Shown here: positions 53,003-64,000 of the stretch, in pieces | Numbering within the stretch: position 1 is the first letter of the stretch | Layout of the letters: the number at the start of each line of letters is the position of its first letter | Assembly (NCBI GenBank): GCA_030765055.1 | Contig: CM060953.1 | Span: forward strand, 7,596,800-7,660,799 | Direction of reading: 5' to 3' | From: Mantis religiosa | Taxonomy: Eukaryota > Arthropoda > Insecta > Mantodea > Mantidae | DNA length: 64,000 nt | Program-made: the position numbers and the translations under genes | The notes under the pieces: generated by a model | The model's input: only the letters and a program-made list of their open reading frames with translations | What the model was told of the DNA's origin: nothing | Databases searched by the model: none

Positions 53003-53815
53003 GGCCTGCTCAGTAAAAAAGGATCATAATGTTTTACGGTTATAATTGTTCGCAATAAAATTTAATCTTATTATATTCTGTTAGCTTAATGTGAAACAAA
53101 CACGCCGTAGTAGTTTCACTGTTGGTACTCCTGGTTCCCGCCTGTGAGAACCAGGTAAGTACAGACACGTTCAGTATCGCCTACCGCTGCAATGGAGGTA
53201 ACATGCGAAGAACAAAACGACATTCACATGCAGGTCTGCATGCAGTTAAAGTTGAAGTTAGAGGAAGATCCGGAGTTTCCTTCAAACATAATCACTGCTG
53301 ATGAAACTTGACTACATCATTTTGATCCTGAGAGCAAACAGCAAAGCTCAGTGTGGAAATCTCCTTCATCACCAACCCCCAAAAATGCAAAAGTGGTTGC
53401 TTCTTCTGGGAAAGTTATGGTTGTCACATTCTTTGATATTCATTGAATGGTTTATCAGCATGTTGTACCTGCACACACATCAGTAACTGGACAGTACTAC
53501 AGGGATGTCCTGAAAACACTGCAAGTCCATATCAGGCGCAAAAGACCACATTTCCGTGAAGCAGGCTGGATGCGCGGCCGCATATTGTCAATGTTGTTGC
53601 TGAATATCTTGCAAAATCAACGTGAAGTGCATCCCTCAACCTCCCTATAGTCCGGATTTAGCCCCATGTGACTTTTTCTATTCCCTAACTTGAAGAAACG
53701 CCTTCGTGGGAGGCATTATCCGTCATCAGAAGCAGTGGTGAAGGCTGCGGAGGCGATTTTGTAGGATATCTCAAGAAATGGTTTCCAGTATGTCTTTGAA
53801 GACAGGCAGAAATCA
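53003..53815 (+). mobile_element. mariner-A copy 3 (different deletion, 3' truncated)
   Basis: Starts after TA with ggcctgctcagtaaaaaagg. The coding part runs EVTCEEQNDIHMQVCMQL, a different junction from copies 1, 4 and 5: it joins at GAACAA, a 6-mer present at both deletion points in copy 2. Then IITADET followed by TGA (Trp to stop), FDPESKQQSSVWKSPSS, VVPAHTSVTGQYYRDVLKTL, a gap removing the second-Asp motif, and YSPDLAPCDFF remnants. Homology stops near 53815, before the right TIR. Confidence 0.85.
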
Positions 53816-53879
53816 AAATATTTTTAAATTATTCCTGAAAACCGCTCAAGAAGAAAAATAATTTTACATCATTACAAAG

Positions 53880-54009
53880 CATTCTAATTCTCGCATAAAA
53901 CAAACAAACATCTGAGTATCTGAAAGCTCAAAAGATGAACATCATGGACCCTGCACCATACAGTCCTGACATACCGCGTTGTAATTTGTTTTTGTTTCCC
54001 AATATTATA
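53880..54009 (+). pseudogene. Scrap of another mariner transposase (third catalytic block)
   Basis: MNIMDPAPYSPDIPRCNLFLF then PNI, matching the M..DHPPYSPDLAPCDFFLFP block, with the catalytic Asp changed to Asn. Mariner-A copy 4 is inserted at the TA at its end. Confidence 0.55.
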
Positions 54010-54907
54010 CGAGGGCTGTTCAATAAATAATGATCACAATTTTTTTTGACAACGTACCTTTACTCATCCTCATAATTTTGATGGACCTTCTCAAAATAGT
54101 CTCCCCTGAATGCGATGTACTTGTCCCAACGTTTCTGCCAGTCTTCAAAGACATGCTGGAAACCATTTTTGTGATATCCTTCAAAATCGCCTCCGCAGCC
54201 TTCACCACTGCTTCTGATGATGGATAATGCCTCCCACGAAGGCGTTTCTTCAAGTTAGGGAGTAGAAAAAGGTCACATGGGGCTAAATCCGGACTATAGG
54301 GAGGGTGAGGGATGTACTTCACGTTGATTTTTGTAAGATATTCAGCAACAACATTGGCAATATGCGGCCGCGCATTATCGTGGTGCAGCATCCAGCCTGC
54401 TTCACGGAAATGTGGTCTTTTGTGCCTGATATGGACTTACAATGTTTTCAGGACATCCCTGTAGTATTGTCCAGTTACTGATGTGTGTTCAGGTACAACA
54501 TGCTGATAAACCATTCCATGAATATCAAAGAATGAGATGCCCATAGCTTTCCCTGCAGAAGCAACCACTTTTGCTTTTTTTAGGGGGGGGGTTGTTGGTA
54601 ATGAAGGAGATTTCCACACTGAGCTTTGCTGTTTGCTCTCAGGATCAAAATGATGTAGCCAAGTTTCGTCAGCAGTGATTACGTTTGAAAGAAACTCCGG
54701 ATCTTCCTCTAACATCAACTTTAACTGCATGTTACCTCCATTACAGCGGTAGGCGATACTGAACATGTCTGAACTTGCCTGGTTCTCACAGGCGGGAACC
54801 AGGAGTACCAACAATGAAACTACTACGGTGTGTTTGTTTCACATTAAGCTAACAGAATATAATAAGGTTGAATTTTAGTGCCAAAAATTATGACCGAATA
54901 GCCTGCG
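54010..54907 (-). mobile_element. mariner-A copy 4 (898-bp deletion derivative)
   Basis: TA-flanked (54008-54009; 54908-54909). Left end cgagggctgttcaataaata, right end (minus) cgcaggctattcggtcataa. Shares the aactgcat|gttacctcc deletion junction with copies 1 and 5. Confidence 0.92.
54100..54760 (-). pseudogene. mariner-A transposase, catalytic part (copy 4)
   Basis: MQLKLMLEEDPEF, VITADETWLHHFDPESKQQS, a G-run indel region (LPTTPPLKKAKVVASAG), GISFFDIHGMVYQHVVPEHT, a stop near 54437, MLHHDNARPHIANVVAEYLT, INVKYIPHPPYSPDLAPCDL. Second to third Asp spacing is 34 residues by direct count. The N-terminal DNA-binding domain is deleted, as in copies 1 and 5, so it could only move with transposase made elsewhere. 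Confidence 0.85.
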
Positions 54908-54979
54908 TATATAAAATGACTAGAATAATTTTCTGGTTATCAGTTGAAGCAATTCAGCATTATGGAAAACTAATTTCTC

Positions 54980-55165
54980 CGTAATGTGTCTGCCACACGT
55001 TCAAGAGGTCCCAAGTTCGATTCTCTGTCAGGGTGCTTTTTCGGAGTTTTCTCTTATCCTGAAAGACAAATATGGAGTAACCTTAAGCTCAATGGACCGT
55101 GTACTCATATGAACAATTTTATTCATCGTTCGATATTACTTAACATTGGAGGGTTTTTCATCTCA
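54980..55165 (+). repeat. SINE-A copy
   Basis: tgtctgccacacgttcaaga, B box aagttcgattctc, gttttctcttatcctgaaag, tcattcatcg-type end and cttaacattggagg. The A-box end is missing or diverged. Confidence 0.75.
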
Positions 55166-55967
55166 ATTATCATTTCAAATCATTTCACATTTGGTGTCAA
55201 ATTCAAATGTCTTTGCTCTTTCAACAGAGAGTAATAAGTACTCCTTTGTTTTATTCAACTCCTTTATGAAGTCCAATATTTCTTTCTATTTTGTTTTAGA
55301 GTGAATAAAAATGCTCTATTTCTTTGTTCAGGGAACCTCAAAACATGTATTTCATGTGAAATGATGTGCACTTTACTTACTAGACATTATAGCAATTTAA
55401 AGTGTATTAATCTAAAAGTACTACAGAACCACAGCTACAATGACAGTTTCCTAGCAAGGCGTCTGCTATGCAAGAATTCCTGGAATATTTTGCACACAAA
55501 ACACGATGGAATTTCTTTGGATTTAGTCACGCAGGCGAAGGGACCGTAAAAATGTTGTAAGGGTTTTTCCTGTCATTGTCGCTATTCGGGGCAGCCTGGC
55601 GCCACACCCCTACACCTTATCGCAGTCAGACAACCAACCCCTTACCTGCTCCTTTCACCACCTTCTACTTGAGGAAATACAAATATACAATTTCACTTTC
55701 TGTATTACATACACAGTATATTACATTCCAACCAATAATTCGATATTATTTTACAAAAAATATAGATTTTCTTATATTTTGTAATGTAGCAATGCGAGCA
55801 GGACTGGGTTAAGCCTCAACGTATTTAGATATCTTGACGTTGATACAAAATAGGTAATTGATTATTGTAATACAAATACATGTAATGTTTAGTGTATTTT
55901 CACTTTGTCTATTGTTCTAACTTACATTTTCAATATGCCACAGATTTATATTTGTAAAATCAACGGC
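55166..55967. other. No gene seen
   Basis: AT-rich except a short GC-richer piece at 55580-55650 (gcagcctggcgccacacccc), possibly a SINE scrap. Confidence 0.4.
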
Positions 55968-55993
55968 TCCGCCTCGGTAGCGTAGATGGTAGC
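55968..55993 (+). repeat. SINE-A head (A-box end), split from its body by LINE-B
   Basis: ctccgcctcggtagcgtagatggtagc is the tRNA-type A-box end of SINE-A. The next expected bases, atgtctgcctcac, appear only at 57022, on the far side of the LINE. Confidence 0.65.
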
Positions 55994-57021
55994 TGTTAAT
56001 ATTAACTGCCAGATAAGGTTGTTTGCAGACGATTGTATCATTTATAATAAAATTCGGAATATAGTGCATGAAACCGCTCTTCAGGATGACTTAAATGAAA
56101 TCTGTAATTGGGCTGCGGCTAACAAAATGTCAATTAATGCCAAGAAAAGTAAGTCCATTGTTTTTAGTAGAACTAAGGGCAAAATTATTGATAACTATCA
56201 CATGGGAGGGGTGCAAATTCCACAGGTGGACAGCTGCAAATACTTGGGAGTGTACCTGGCAAGTAATGCTGGATGGGACGAACAAGTAAATTCCACATCT
56301 AGGAATGCGTGGAAGGCATTACATTTCGTAATGAGAATATTGAAAAAGGGGAGCGCTAGGTCCAGGGAAATTGCCTACAAGGCCTTAGTGCGGCCGATTA
56401 TGGAATATGGAGTAGCATGCTGGGACCCGTATAGAGCTAACCAAATCGATCCATTAGAAAAAATACAGAAGAGCGCAATACAATTCATAAAAAGAGGCAA
56501 GTATTTTGGGCCTATAAAAGGAGATGAGACTAAATGGGAGGAATTAAGAATTAGGCGTAAAAAACATAGGTTGGTAGCATTATTCAAAGCTAATGCTGGT
56601 GTAAAGGCATGGGTGGACGTTAGTGTAAGGTTAGATAATCCGGATTATTATGGACCAAACGATCATAGGTATAAAATTAAGGGTAGAAGATACAGAACCG
56701 ACGTAGGAAAATTTTCTTTTGTTAATAGAACCATTGAAGAATGGAATGAATTGCCTGTAGCAGTCTTTCAGGGCTGTCCCCTGTCGATGAAGAAATTTAG
56801 AAAAAATCTAGATGGTTTATAGTTTAACTTTTGAATTATAATGGTATATAATATGTAAATAGAGAAGTAATTAGATATGTTTTAAGTGACTAAAGTAAAA
56901 TAATATCATGTTTGTATTGTTTACTGTGTTATTGTTGTAAATCTAGTATTTGTAATTTGATCTGTATTCTTAACTCTGCCACCGGGTAGTACCCAATTGC
57001 AGTCAATAAATACATACATAC
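55994..57021 (+). mobile_element. LINE-B copy 2, 5'-truncated, inserted in SINE-A
   Basis: 1028 bp from just upstream of RT motif C to the 3' end aataaatacatacata. Longer at the 5' side than copy 1 (23221-24090 minus). It separates the two halves of one SINE. Confidence 0.8.
55998..56822 (+). CDS. LINE-B RT C-terminal half (from FADD motif)
   Basis: About 274 codons in one open frame: NINCQIRLFADDCIIYNKI (RT motif C with the FADD catalytic pair), QDDLNEICNWAAANKMSINA (motif D), KSKSIVFSRTKGKI, GGVQIPQVDSCKYLGVYLAS, then the same thumb region as copy 1, ending RKNLDGL. The start codon at 55986 falls in the SINE and is accidental. 5' truncation removes RT motifs A and B and the endonuclease, so it is inactive. 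The absence of stops and close identity to copy 1 imply recent insertion. Confidence 0.88.
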   Translation, partial: NINCQIRLFADDCIIYNKIRNIVHETALQDDLNEICNWAAANKMSINAKKSKSIVFSRTKGKIIDNYHMGGVQIPQVDSCKYLGVYLASNAGWDEQVNSTSRNAWKALHFVMRILKKGSARSREIAYKALVRPIMEYGVACWDPYRANQIDPLEKIQKSAIQFIKRGKYFGPIKGDETKWEELRIRRKKHRLVALFKANAGVKAWVDVSVRLDNPDYYGPNDHRYKIKGRRYRTDVGKFSFVNRTIEEWNELPVAVFQGCPLSMKKFRKNLDGL

Positions 57022-57203
57022 ATGTCTGCCTCACATTCAAGAGGTCCTGAGTTCGAATCTCGGTCAGGGTGAGTTACCTGGATAAGGTTTTTTCCGGGGT
57101 TTTCCCTTATCCTACAAGACAAATGTCGGGTAACTCTAAGCTCCATGGACCCTGAATCATTTGAGCATCATTTCACCCAATTCATTCATCGTCCGATATG
57201 ACT
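57022..57203 (+). repeat. SINE-A body, tRNA-derived
   Basis: atgtctgcctcacattcaag, B box GAGTTCGAATC, gtgagttacctggataaggt, ttccggggttttcccttatc, ctctaagctccatggaccct, cattcatcgtccgatatgac, then a direct switch to the TAA microsatellite. Together with 55968-55993 it makes a nearly complete SINE of about 210 bp. Confidence 0.8.
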
Positions 57204-58275
<1,072 letters not shown>

Positions 58276-58339
58276 ATAATTTACTTAACCATTTGGCATA
58301 CTATGCAATAGGTTCCGTCAGCAGGTCATTAAAATGAAT

Positions 58340-58617
58340 CTACATTTAAGTACTCTTGAACTGTATAAAAATTAAATAAATTAATGCTACTTTTAACTCT
58401 AGTTTTAAAATAATTTGCATTTACAATTTGTCTTAGATTTAAAGGTTATTTATTGTATGATTTCACTCCAAGGTACAGATGAGAATCCAGAGATTTCTGT
58501 ACGCGAAATTTGGTAGGTACCATATTGTTTCTACCCCTAGTATCATGAGCATCTATAGGTATCAGAAGAAAGTGCTTCATCTGTCTTTTGAAGATTAATG
58601 AAGTTCAAACCTTCAAA
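58340..58617 (-). pseudogene. LINE-X C-terminus, part 2 (beyond mariner-A copy 5)
   Basis: Minus strand: DAHDTRGRNNMVPTKFRVQK, SHLYLGVKSYNK, then after a stop PLNLRQIVNANYFKTRVKSS, FNFYTVQEYL. This is the HDTRN...N...P..R...... Y.G...+NKLP......FK..+K..L..+YTV.EYL end of a non-LTR RT, continuing the part at 59504-59900. Confidence 0.7.
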
Positions 58618-58619
58618 TA

Positions 58620-59503
58620 CGAGGTCTGATCAATAAATAATGATCATAATTATTTTTCGGTCATAATTTTTCGCACTAAAATTAAATCTTATTATATTTT
58701 GTTAGCTTAATGTGAAACAAACACACCGTAGTAGTTTCATTGTTGGTACTCCTGGTTCCTGCCTGTAAGAACCAGGCAAGTACAGACATGTTCAGTATCG
58801 CCAGCACTACAATGGAGCTAACATGTAGTTAAAGTTGATGTTAGAGGAAGATCCGGAGTTTCTTTCAAACGTAATCACTGCTGATGAAACTTGCCTACAT
58901 CATTTTAATCCTGAGAGCAAACAGCAAAGCTCAGTGTGGAAATCTCCTTCATCACCAACCCCCAAAAAAGCAAAAGTGGTTACTTGTGCTGGGAAAGCTA
59001 TGGTGATCTCATTCTTTGATATTCATGGAATGGTTTATCGGCATGTTGTACCTGCGCACACATCAGTAACTGGACAATACTACAGGGATGTCCTTTAAAC
59101 ATTGCAAGTCCATATGACCACATTTCCGTGAAGCAGGCTGGATGCTGCACCACGATAATGCGCGGCCGCATATTGCCAATGTTGTTGCTGAATATCTTGC
59201 AAAAATCAACGTGAAGTACATCTCTCACCCTCCTTATAGTCCGGATTTAGTCCCATGTGACTTTTTTCTATTCACTAACTTGAAGAAACGCCTTCGTGGG
59301 AGACATCCATCATGAGAGACAGTGGTGAAGGCTGCGGAGCCGATTTTGAAAGATATCTCAAAAATGGTCTCCAGCATTTCTTTGAAGACTGGCAGAAACC
59401 CTGGGACAAGTGCCCCGCATTCAGGGGACCATCAAAATTATGAGGATGAGTAAACGTACGTTGTCAAAAAAAAAAGTGGTTATTCGTTATTGAACAGCCC
59501 TCG
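58620..59503 (+). mobile_element. mariner-A copy 5 (884-bp deletion derivative) inside LINE-X
   Basis: TA-flanked (58618-58619; 59504-59505). Left end cgaggtctgatcaataaata, right end ttattgaacagccctcg. Same N-terminal deletion as copies 1 and 4. A 264-bp frame at 58835-59098 encodes EEDPEFLSNVITADETCLHH (Trp to Cys in DETW) to QYYRDVL. The second block LHHDNARPH and the third block (YSPDLVPCDFF) follow in broken frames. Confidence 0.9.
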
Positions 59504-59900
59504 TACATACAGAGATGCTACAGTTAAAATACCAAATTCTTTAAAGATAGATCCATGGTTTTGGAGAGTATCACAATTTTTTATTATTCTAAGAGCCTTC
59601 TTTTGGAGCAAAAATACGGGGTTGTCTTCTCCACTGCTACCCCATAGCAAAATGCCATAATTAAAGTGACAGTGAAGCAAACTATAATAAACACTTAACA
59701 AAATATTAGTGGAAACACACATTTTGAGTGTTCTTAAGAGAAATAAAACATAAATGAAACATAAAACAGGAAAATAAAACTGACCATTTGCCCCAAACCA
59801 GTCAGACAGTTGATGCAAAGTATTCGACCAATTGAAGGTACTTGCAGAAAGAGTACTAAGAATTGTATAATCTACATAAGAAATATCTTTACTAGGAGGA
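59504..59900 (-). pseudogene. LINE-X RT C-terminus, part 1
   Basis: Minus strand from about 59890: YTILSTLSASTFNWSNTLHQ; main frame 59818-59504 with LFLLRTLKMCVSTNILLSVY, YSLLHCHFNYGILLWGSSGE, VFLLQKKALRIIKNCDTL, FKEFGILTVASLYV. The blocks S.L.YGI.LWG and LQKKALRII....... PLF.E..ILT+.SLY are the non-LTR RT thumb region. The frame runs straight into the TIR of mariner-A copy 5 and resumes at 58617. Confidence 0.8.
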
Positions 59901-59904
59901 ACTC

Positions 59905-61340
59905 CTTAACGTTGGAGGATGTAAATTAAAAAAAAAAAGGTAAAACCAATTGCCAAAGTTTGCCTTTTTCATGTCACGAATTCCAACATAACAGCGACCA
60001 CTTTCCAAACAATCAAAAGGAAATACCGTTGTAATAATAACTAATTCTACTTATAAAACGATCTCTTCGAAAACGAAATCAGCAAGATACCTGAAAAAGG
60101 CAAATATAGAAAATAGTTCTATACAAAGAATTCTAAAGTCCTAGAATTTAGTAATTCAGGTAGTGACTCAAAGAATGAATTGCTGGATGCTAACGATTCC
60201 ACACGTCCTCGTTATATGCATTTACAAAGAGGAAGGATGGTTGGGTCAGATGCAGATGGATCCATGGAAGCTGTACGAGATGGAAGGAGCTATACACATG
60301 TGTACCTTGTCTTATAAACAAACAGTAATAATATTAGGTTTTGTCCCACTGAGGACATTGTAAACTTTATTGCCATTTATATTAAATGGAATATGAAACT
60401 ATACATAAATGTTGATATGTACATACCTATAAAATATTCAATTCTTTTTGTTAATCTTGTAGAAATGACATACAGCCGTAGACACAGAAAATGAGTAGCT
60501 ACCAAAACAAAGTACGACTCAAATAAACAATGGAAGCATTGAATGGCGCTGCGTTCACATACCTCTCTGGTTCCATTTCAAACTTATGGGATAGATAGGG
60601 AGATGGCCGTATGCGTAGTAGACGAGCATGTCTACTTTGTCTACGCATGTCTCGTAAGTAGACGAATCCTTGATGTACATGTTTCCTATTACTGTTACTT
60701 TAATAGCAATGCCTTGTGTTTTTCTTGCAAACGATAAATAATAATATTTAAATGCCTTAATTCATAAAACACAAATAAGATATTCTTATCGCTTTCAAAA
60801 TAAATGCAATGTTATTAGAAAATTGTCTTAATATTGGTTATATAAACAGTCATTTGTTATGAATGTTGTTGGCTTATAATACGAAGTATGCTTTAGTCAT
60901 TTGTTCTCATCCATGCCCCGCAGAATGAGGGCAGTAATAGAAATTGAGGATTTACACACTCTATACTAAATTAATTTACATTTTTATTTGATTTTACATC
61001 TGAGAATAAGGCTTTTATTTATTTCATTTAGTTCAAAAATACAGTATTTCAGTTTTTATGTGTCAGCGTAAATGCCCAGTAAATGTTACCAATAGGAAGC
61101 TATATTACAAAGTACGTAATACACAATTCCTATTTCTACAATACAAAAATCAAAATGATGGCTGTTATTCGAACCTTTGTAGATCTAGCTGCTACATTCT
61201 TGTCTATAACCGCTCGGCTATTTGTACACGTTTAGTAAGTGAGACAATTATGAGAGCATTTAGCAGAGACGCGTTCCGTGACCGGCCGTGGAAACATGTG
61301 AACTTAGCAGTCTGATGCTCATTTTTTTGTCAAAGGGTTT
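59905..61340. other. No gene seen; SINE-A tail scrap at 59906-59940
   Basis: ccttaacgttggaggatgta followed by an A run is a SINE-A 3' end. The rest is AT-rich with short unmatched frames. Confidence 0.45.
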
Positions 61341-61345
61341 ATATA

Positions 61346-61660
61346 TAGAAACGTTGAGTCAGACTGAAAAATTCAATGCCATAGCCGGGATTTGAACCAC
61401 GGATCTTCTGGTTTCCGTCCAGCCGCACTACCATTGTGCTACTATGGCCAACGTGCCGATATGACATTAAATTCTCCAACTGACTCGTATTTTCCCGGTA
61501 AACCACTTAGGAGTTCTCATAAACACATGAGACAACTACCTTAATGGCGAAGATCCGTGGTTCAAATCCCGGCTATGGCATTGAATTTTTCAGTCTGACT
61601 CAACGTTTCTACAATTTAGCCTACACACGGCCAGTGTGAAAGAATAATTAATTTCCGGTT
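61346..61660 (-). repeat. SINE-C foldback copy
   Basis: The outer 62 bp (61346-61407: agaaacgttgagtcagactg ... gaaccacggatctt) recur as reverse complement at 61551-61612, so the whole can fold into a long hairpin with a 140-bp loop. The loop contains the rest of SINE-C (caacgtgccgatatgacatt, gagttctcataaacacatga). The usual tail (gcctacacacggccagtgtg) follows to 61660. Confidence 0.85.
61378..61448 (-). other. tRNA-like cloverleaf in SINE-C foldback
   Basis: Minus strand begins GCCATAG and ends CTATGGC, a perfect 7-bp acceptor. The D stem is GCAC/GTGC where copy 1 (35044-35116) has GCTC/GAGC, a paired change. B-box-like GGTTCAAATCCC. No U at position 33. Confidence 0.6.
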
Positions 61661-62174
61661 TATATATACTTTTAGAGTTTTATCTCCAAGACGTTCCTTG
61701 TCATTTTTTTGAATGTTTAGTAATCTATTCCTTTTTCAAATCTGAAGTTTTAACTTCTATACTTAGTAAAAAGTGGAAGAGGTGTATTTCGAAAGAAATG
61801 CACGTCCTGAAATTACTGAATCTAAAAGAAAGTTTTTAAACAAATGCTTGCGTGTCTGTCTAAGAACAGAGTAACCCAAAAACTAAAACTTCGCTGAACC
61901 TGGCATTTAAGTTCATATTCCAATGGATGTTCAAGGACATCCACTAATGCAACAATCCTTCTATAGCGAACATTTTTGAAATTTTATAATAAACAACTGA
62001 TATGAATAAAAAACTAAACGCATACCTATATTGAATGTTCTTGTAATACAATATGCATTCTGAATCATGTATAACTGGTGAACTGCAAGAGATATAGCAA
62101 TAAAATCTTATTTCTGAGGTACTTCTTTGTTATTTGTTTGCAGTTTCAAACACTTATAGTTAATTTCAATAACT
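61661..62174. other. No gene seen
   Basis: AT-rich, no feature recognised. Confidence 0.45.
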
Positions 62175-62376
62175 ATTAGTGAGGATCGATACCAGTTTTT
62201 CTCGATACCCGATACAGTCATTTCTACTTCTAGTTTCAATACAAAATAGTTGGTAGAACTGTGTAATGACAATAAAATTAATTAGGTATGCATAGTTAAT
62301 GAGACAAAGGTTAAAACCAACAGTATGCATAACTTTAAACTCTCTATTAGACATTTAAAATCAAAACAGTCCACTT

Positions 62377-62475
62377 TTATAAGTTTTTGAACAAAAATAC
62401 TAGCATTCTCACTGTTTCGGAGTCAAGTCTATTTCTTATTCTGTCACATATGCGTCCTGCTGTACTAAATAGTCT
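62377..62475 (-). pseudogene. hAT transposase dimerisation-domain C-terminus
   Basis: Minus strand: ERLFSTAGRICDRIRNRLDS then ETVRMLVFLFKNL-stop. S/ERLFS.AG......RN.L....V..L.FL..N is the conserved end of hAT transposases. The upstream part on the far side of the LINE (63118 onward) is frameshifted. The LINE target duplication lies within the ERLFST codons. Confidence 0.8.
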
Positions 62476-62477
62476 TT

Positions 62478-63041
62478 TTCCAAGGCATCCAAGGCATCCA
62501 ACTGCCTTACACGGATTTCTTCCCGGTCCTTCATCGTGACGCCCATTGTCGCTGGAATGACGCCTGGATTCGTTCGCAGTCCATCAAAGGCAAACACCAC
62601 GCCGCCGTTCAGACGCATCTATCCACGACCCCTTGGTTCTCCAGCTTCAGGATTGCACGTCGATATCTCACCTCCATCATTAGAATGCGACTTGGACATG
62701 GATGTTACCCTGCGCATCTACACCGACTACGTCTCATCGATTCCCCCGTATGTCCTGATGACCCAGGTGAAACCGCTGACCTCAATCATCTCCTGTTCAG
62801 TTGCTCTCGCTACCGAGCCCACCGTTCTTCCTTCCTCCGCCGCCTACTTCAGCAGTCTGTTCCTTTTCCCGCTAGCGTCAACACCATATTACAGTTATGC
62901 CACAAACCTGTACACCAAGCTCTTCTACAATTTCTTAAAGAAAGTGATCTACAGATCTAGTCTCCTCCCATCCTCTTAATTTTCCTTACATTATTTTTCT
63001 AATTTTTCCCCACCATGGCCATATGGGATTTTACCGAAGGC

Positions 63042-63105
<64 letters not shown>

Positions 63106-63107
63106 AG
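62478..63107 (+). mobile_element. 5'-truncated LINE (I/Jockey-like) with 11-bp TSD
   Basis: aaatagtcttt occurs at 62467-62477 and 63108-63118. The insert ends in poly-A (from 63042) and (AAAT)n. Coding remnant 62679-62960: IRMRLGHGCYPAHLHRLRLI, SPVCPDDPGETADLNHLLFS, then CSRYRAHRSSFLRRLL. This is the R.R.GH....HL.R......C......ET..HLL..C..Y...R pattern at the C-terminus of I/Jockey/R1-type LINEs. Confidence 0.85.
62679..62960 (+). pseudogene. LINE ORF2 C-terminus with Cys/His knuckle
   Basis: About 93 codons after the RNase H-like region. C, H and C of the knuckle are visible (VCPDD...NHLLFSC); the second Cys is replaced by Asp. Ends QFLKESDLQI-stop at 62960. The codons are GC-richer than the surrounding DNA, as expected for a foreign insert. 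The upstream part (62530-62678) is shifted. Confidence 0.7.
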
Positions 63108-63390
63108 AAATAGTCTTTCAGAGAAAACTGTTACAGGTAATAGAAAGAGGAGGTGACAGGAGATATGTAGTGATTTCTTCTTTGTAACTGTTAACTGACA
63201 GTTGACACACGATTATTTTCTTTTATAATATTACTGTACAGCTACCACATTCCTGACAATTTCTCAGACTTTGTAATGTTCTACTTAAGACATAAAATTT
63301 TATGATTTCAAAATAAAATAAGAACTGCAGAATCACCGCCCAGGTATCGAAAAAGTATCTCGAAAACATCGAAGATCCATCCCTAATTAT

Positions 63391-64000
63391 TACTCAAATG
63401 TTATAATATAGAAAGAAAATGGGATATTAAAAGCATCACTTGATAACAAATTCTAAAACAATGTGTCATTTGAAATCTATTATATTCACATTGTACCTAC
63501 AAGGATATACATAACAACTGCCTATCTAATCAAGAAAATTACATAGAACAATAGGGATGCCCAAGAAAATTTTATACTGGAGTGCATAGAGAAAAATCAG
63601 ACAAGAGATTTTTATGAAATCCTAGCATTAAAATTTATTTGAGGGACTTACGAGGTAAGCGAGAGAAAAATGTAGCTCCCCAAAGCATGATAAACATCTA
63701 ACCTCGCTAGTCACATACGTAATTTTATCCGTTATCTAAGACTTGAATTAGCAATTATACAAATATTAAAAACTCTTTTAGAATCGCTATTTTTACTAGG
63801 TGTAAGATGATACTGAAGGATTTGAATAGCGAAGAATCGTAACTACGCTGATGTAAAAGTAACAAATGATAAACTGTATGCAAACTGAGCTTTATACGTG
63901 AATAAATTCATATGTATATTTGTTTCTTGTTTTTCAGATAAGTAAAGAAAAATTGAACATCGGACTAATCGATAGTCAAAGATATTATAACATTTGACAG
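63391..64000. other. No gene seen
   Basis: AT-rich to the end of the window; nothing recognised. Confidence 0.45.

Larger units (their letters stand above)
62175..63390 (-). mobile_element. hAT element remnant interrupted by a LINE
   Basis: Left end tagtgaggatcgatacc and right end (minus) tagggatggatcttcgatg resemble each other as degenerate TIRs. Between them, apart from the LINE, lies a hAT C-terminal coding piece. After removing the LINE the remnant is about 575 bp, so it is internally deleted. An 8-bp target duplication is not clear. Confidence 0.55.

Overview
The window is eukaryotic, from a large, AT-rich, repeat-dense arthropod genome. The mobile elements are insect-type: mariner, Tc1, hAT, Penelope-like, several non-LTR LINEs and tRNA-derived SINEs. 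The overall make-up suits a large-genome insect such as a cockroach or an orthopteran, but I cannot name the species. I found no convincing single-copy host gene, no rRNA gene and no CRISPR array. Almost every recognisable coding segment is a broken, nested or truncated transposable element.

Layout. 1-5 kb: an 80/81-bp tandem array made from a mariner transposase segment, running into the rest of that mariner, which is split by a Penelope-like element (PLE). 5.3-6.65 kb: an internally deleted Tc1-like element with both terminal inverted repeats (TIRs) and a spliceosomal-type intron. 7.4-13.6 kb: a solo LTR, an inverted pair of PLE 3' ends, a LINE fragment, a TTAA-flanked DNA element, and a second solo LTR split by an R1-like LINE. 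15-18.5 kb: a tRNA-derived SINE, a transposase fragment, and a 112-bp array. 19.2-23.1 kb: a mariner whose C-terminal codons have become about 31 tandem 85-bp units. 23.2-27.8 kb: LINE and Tc1 pieces and a mariner holding another PLE. 28.3-30.3 kb: a GC-rich block of three related units. 30.6-36 kb: a third LTR, two 1.4-kb Tc1-like elements in inverted orientation, SINEs and LINE remnants. 36-40.9 kb: a 142-bp array. 42-43.4 kb: the longest copy of the mariner-A family. 45-52 kb: three more arrays (104/105, 108 and 162 bp). 53-59.9 kb: three more mariner-A copies, a SINE split by a LINE, a 0.94-kb compound trinucleotide microsatellite and a LINE split by mariner. 61-63.4 kb: a foldback SINE and a hAT remnant carrying a LINE with an 11-bp target-site duplication (TSD).

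The unifying pattern is conversion of transposon segments into satellite-like arrays. Of seven arrays covering about a quarter of the window, three come from mariner transposase codons, one from a SINE tail and one from a dispersed repeat whose unexpanded relative lies 26 kb away. A further array starts inside or beside a LINE fragment. Two of the three mariner arrays, from different mariner families, amplify the corresponding part of the transposase: the end of the first DNA-binding helix-turn-helix (HTH) plus the following linker. This repeated birth of satellites from transposons is the most interesting system I can see here.
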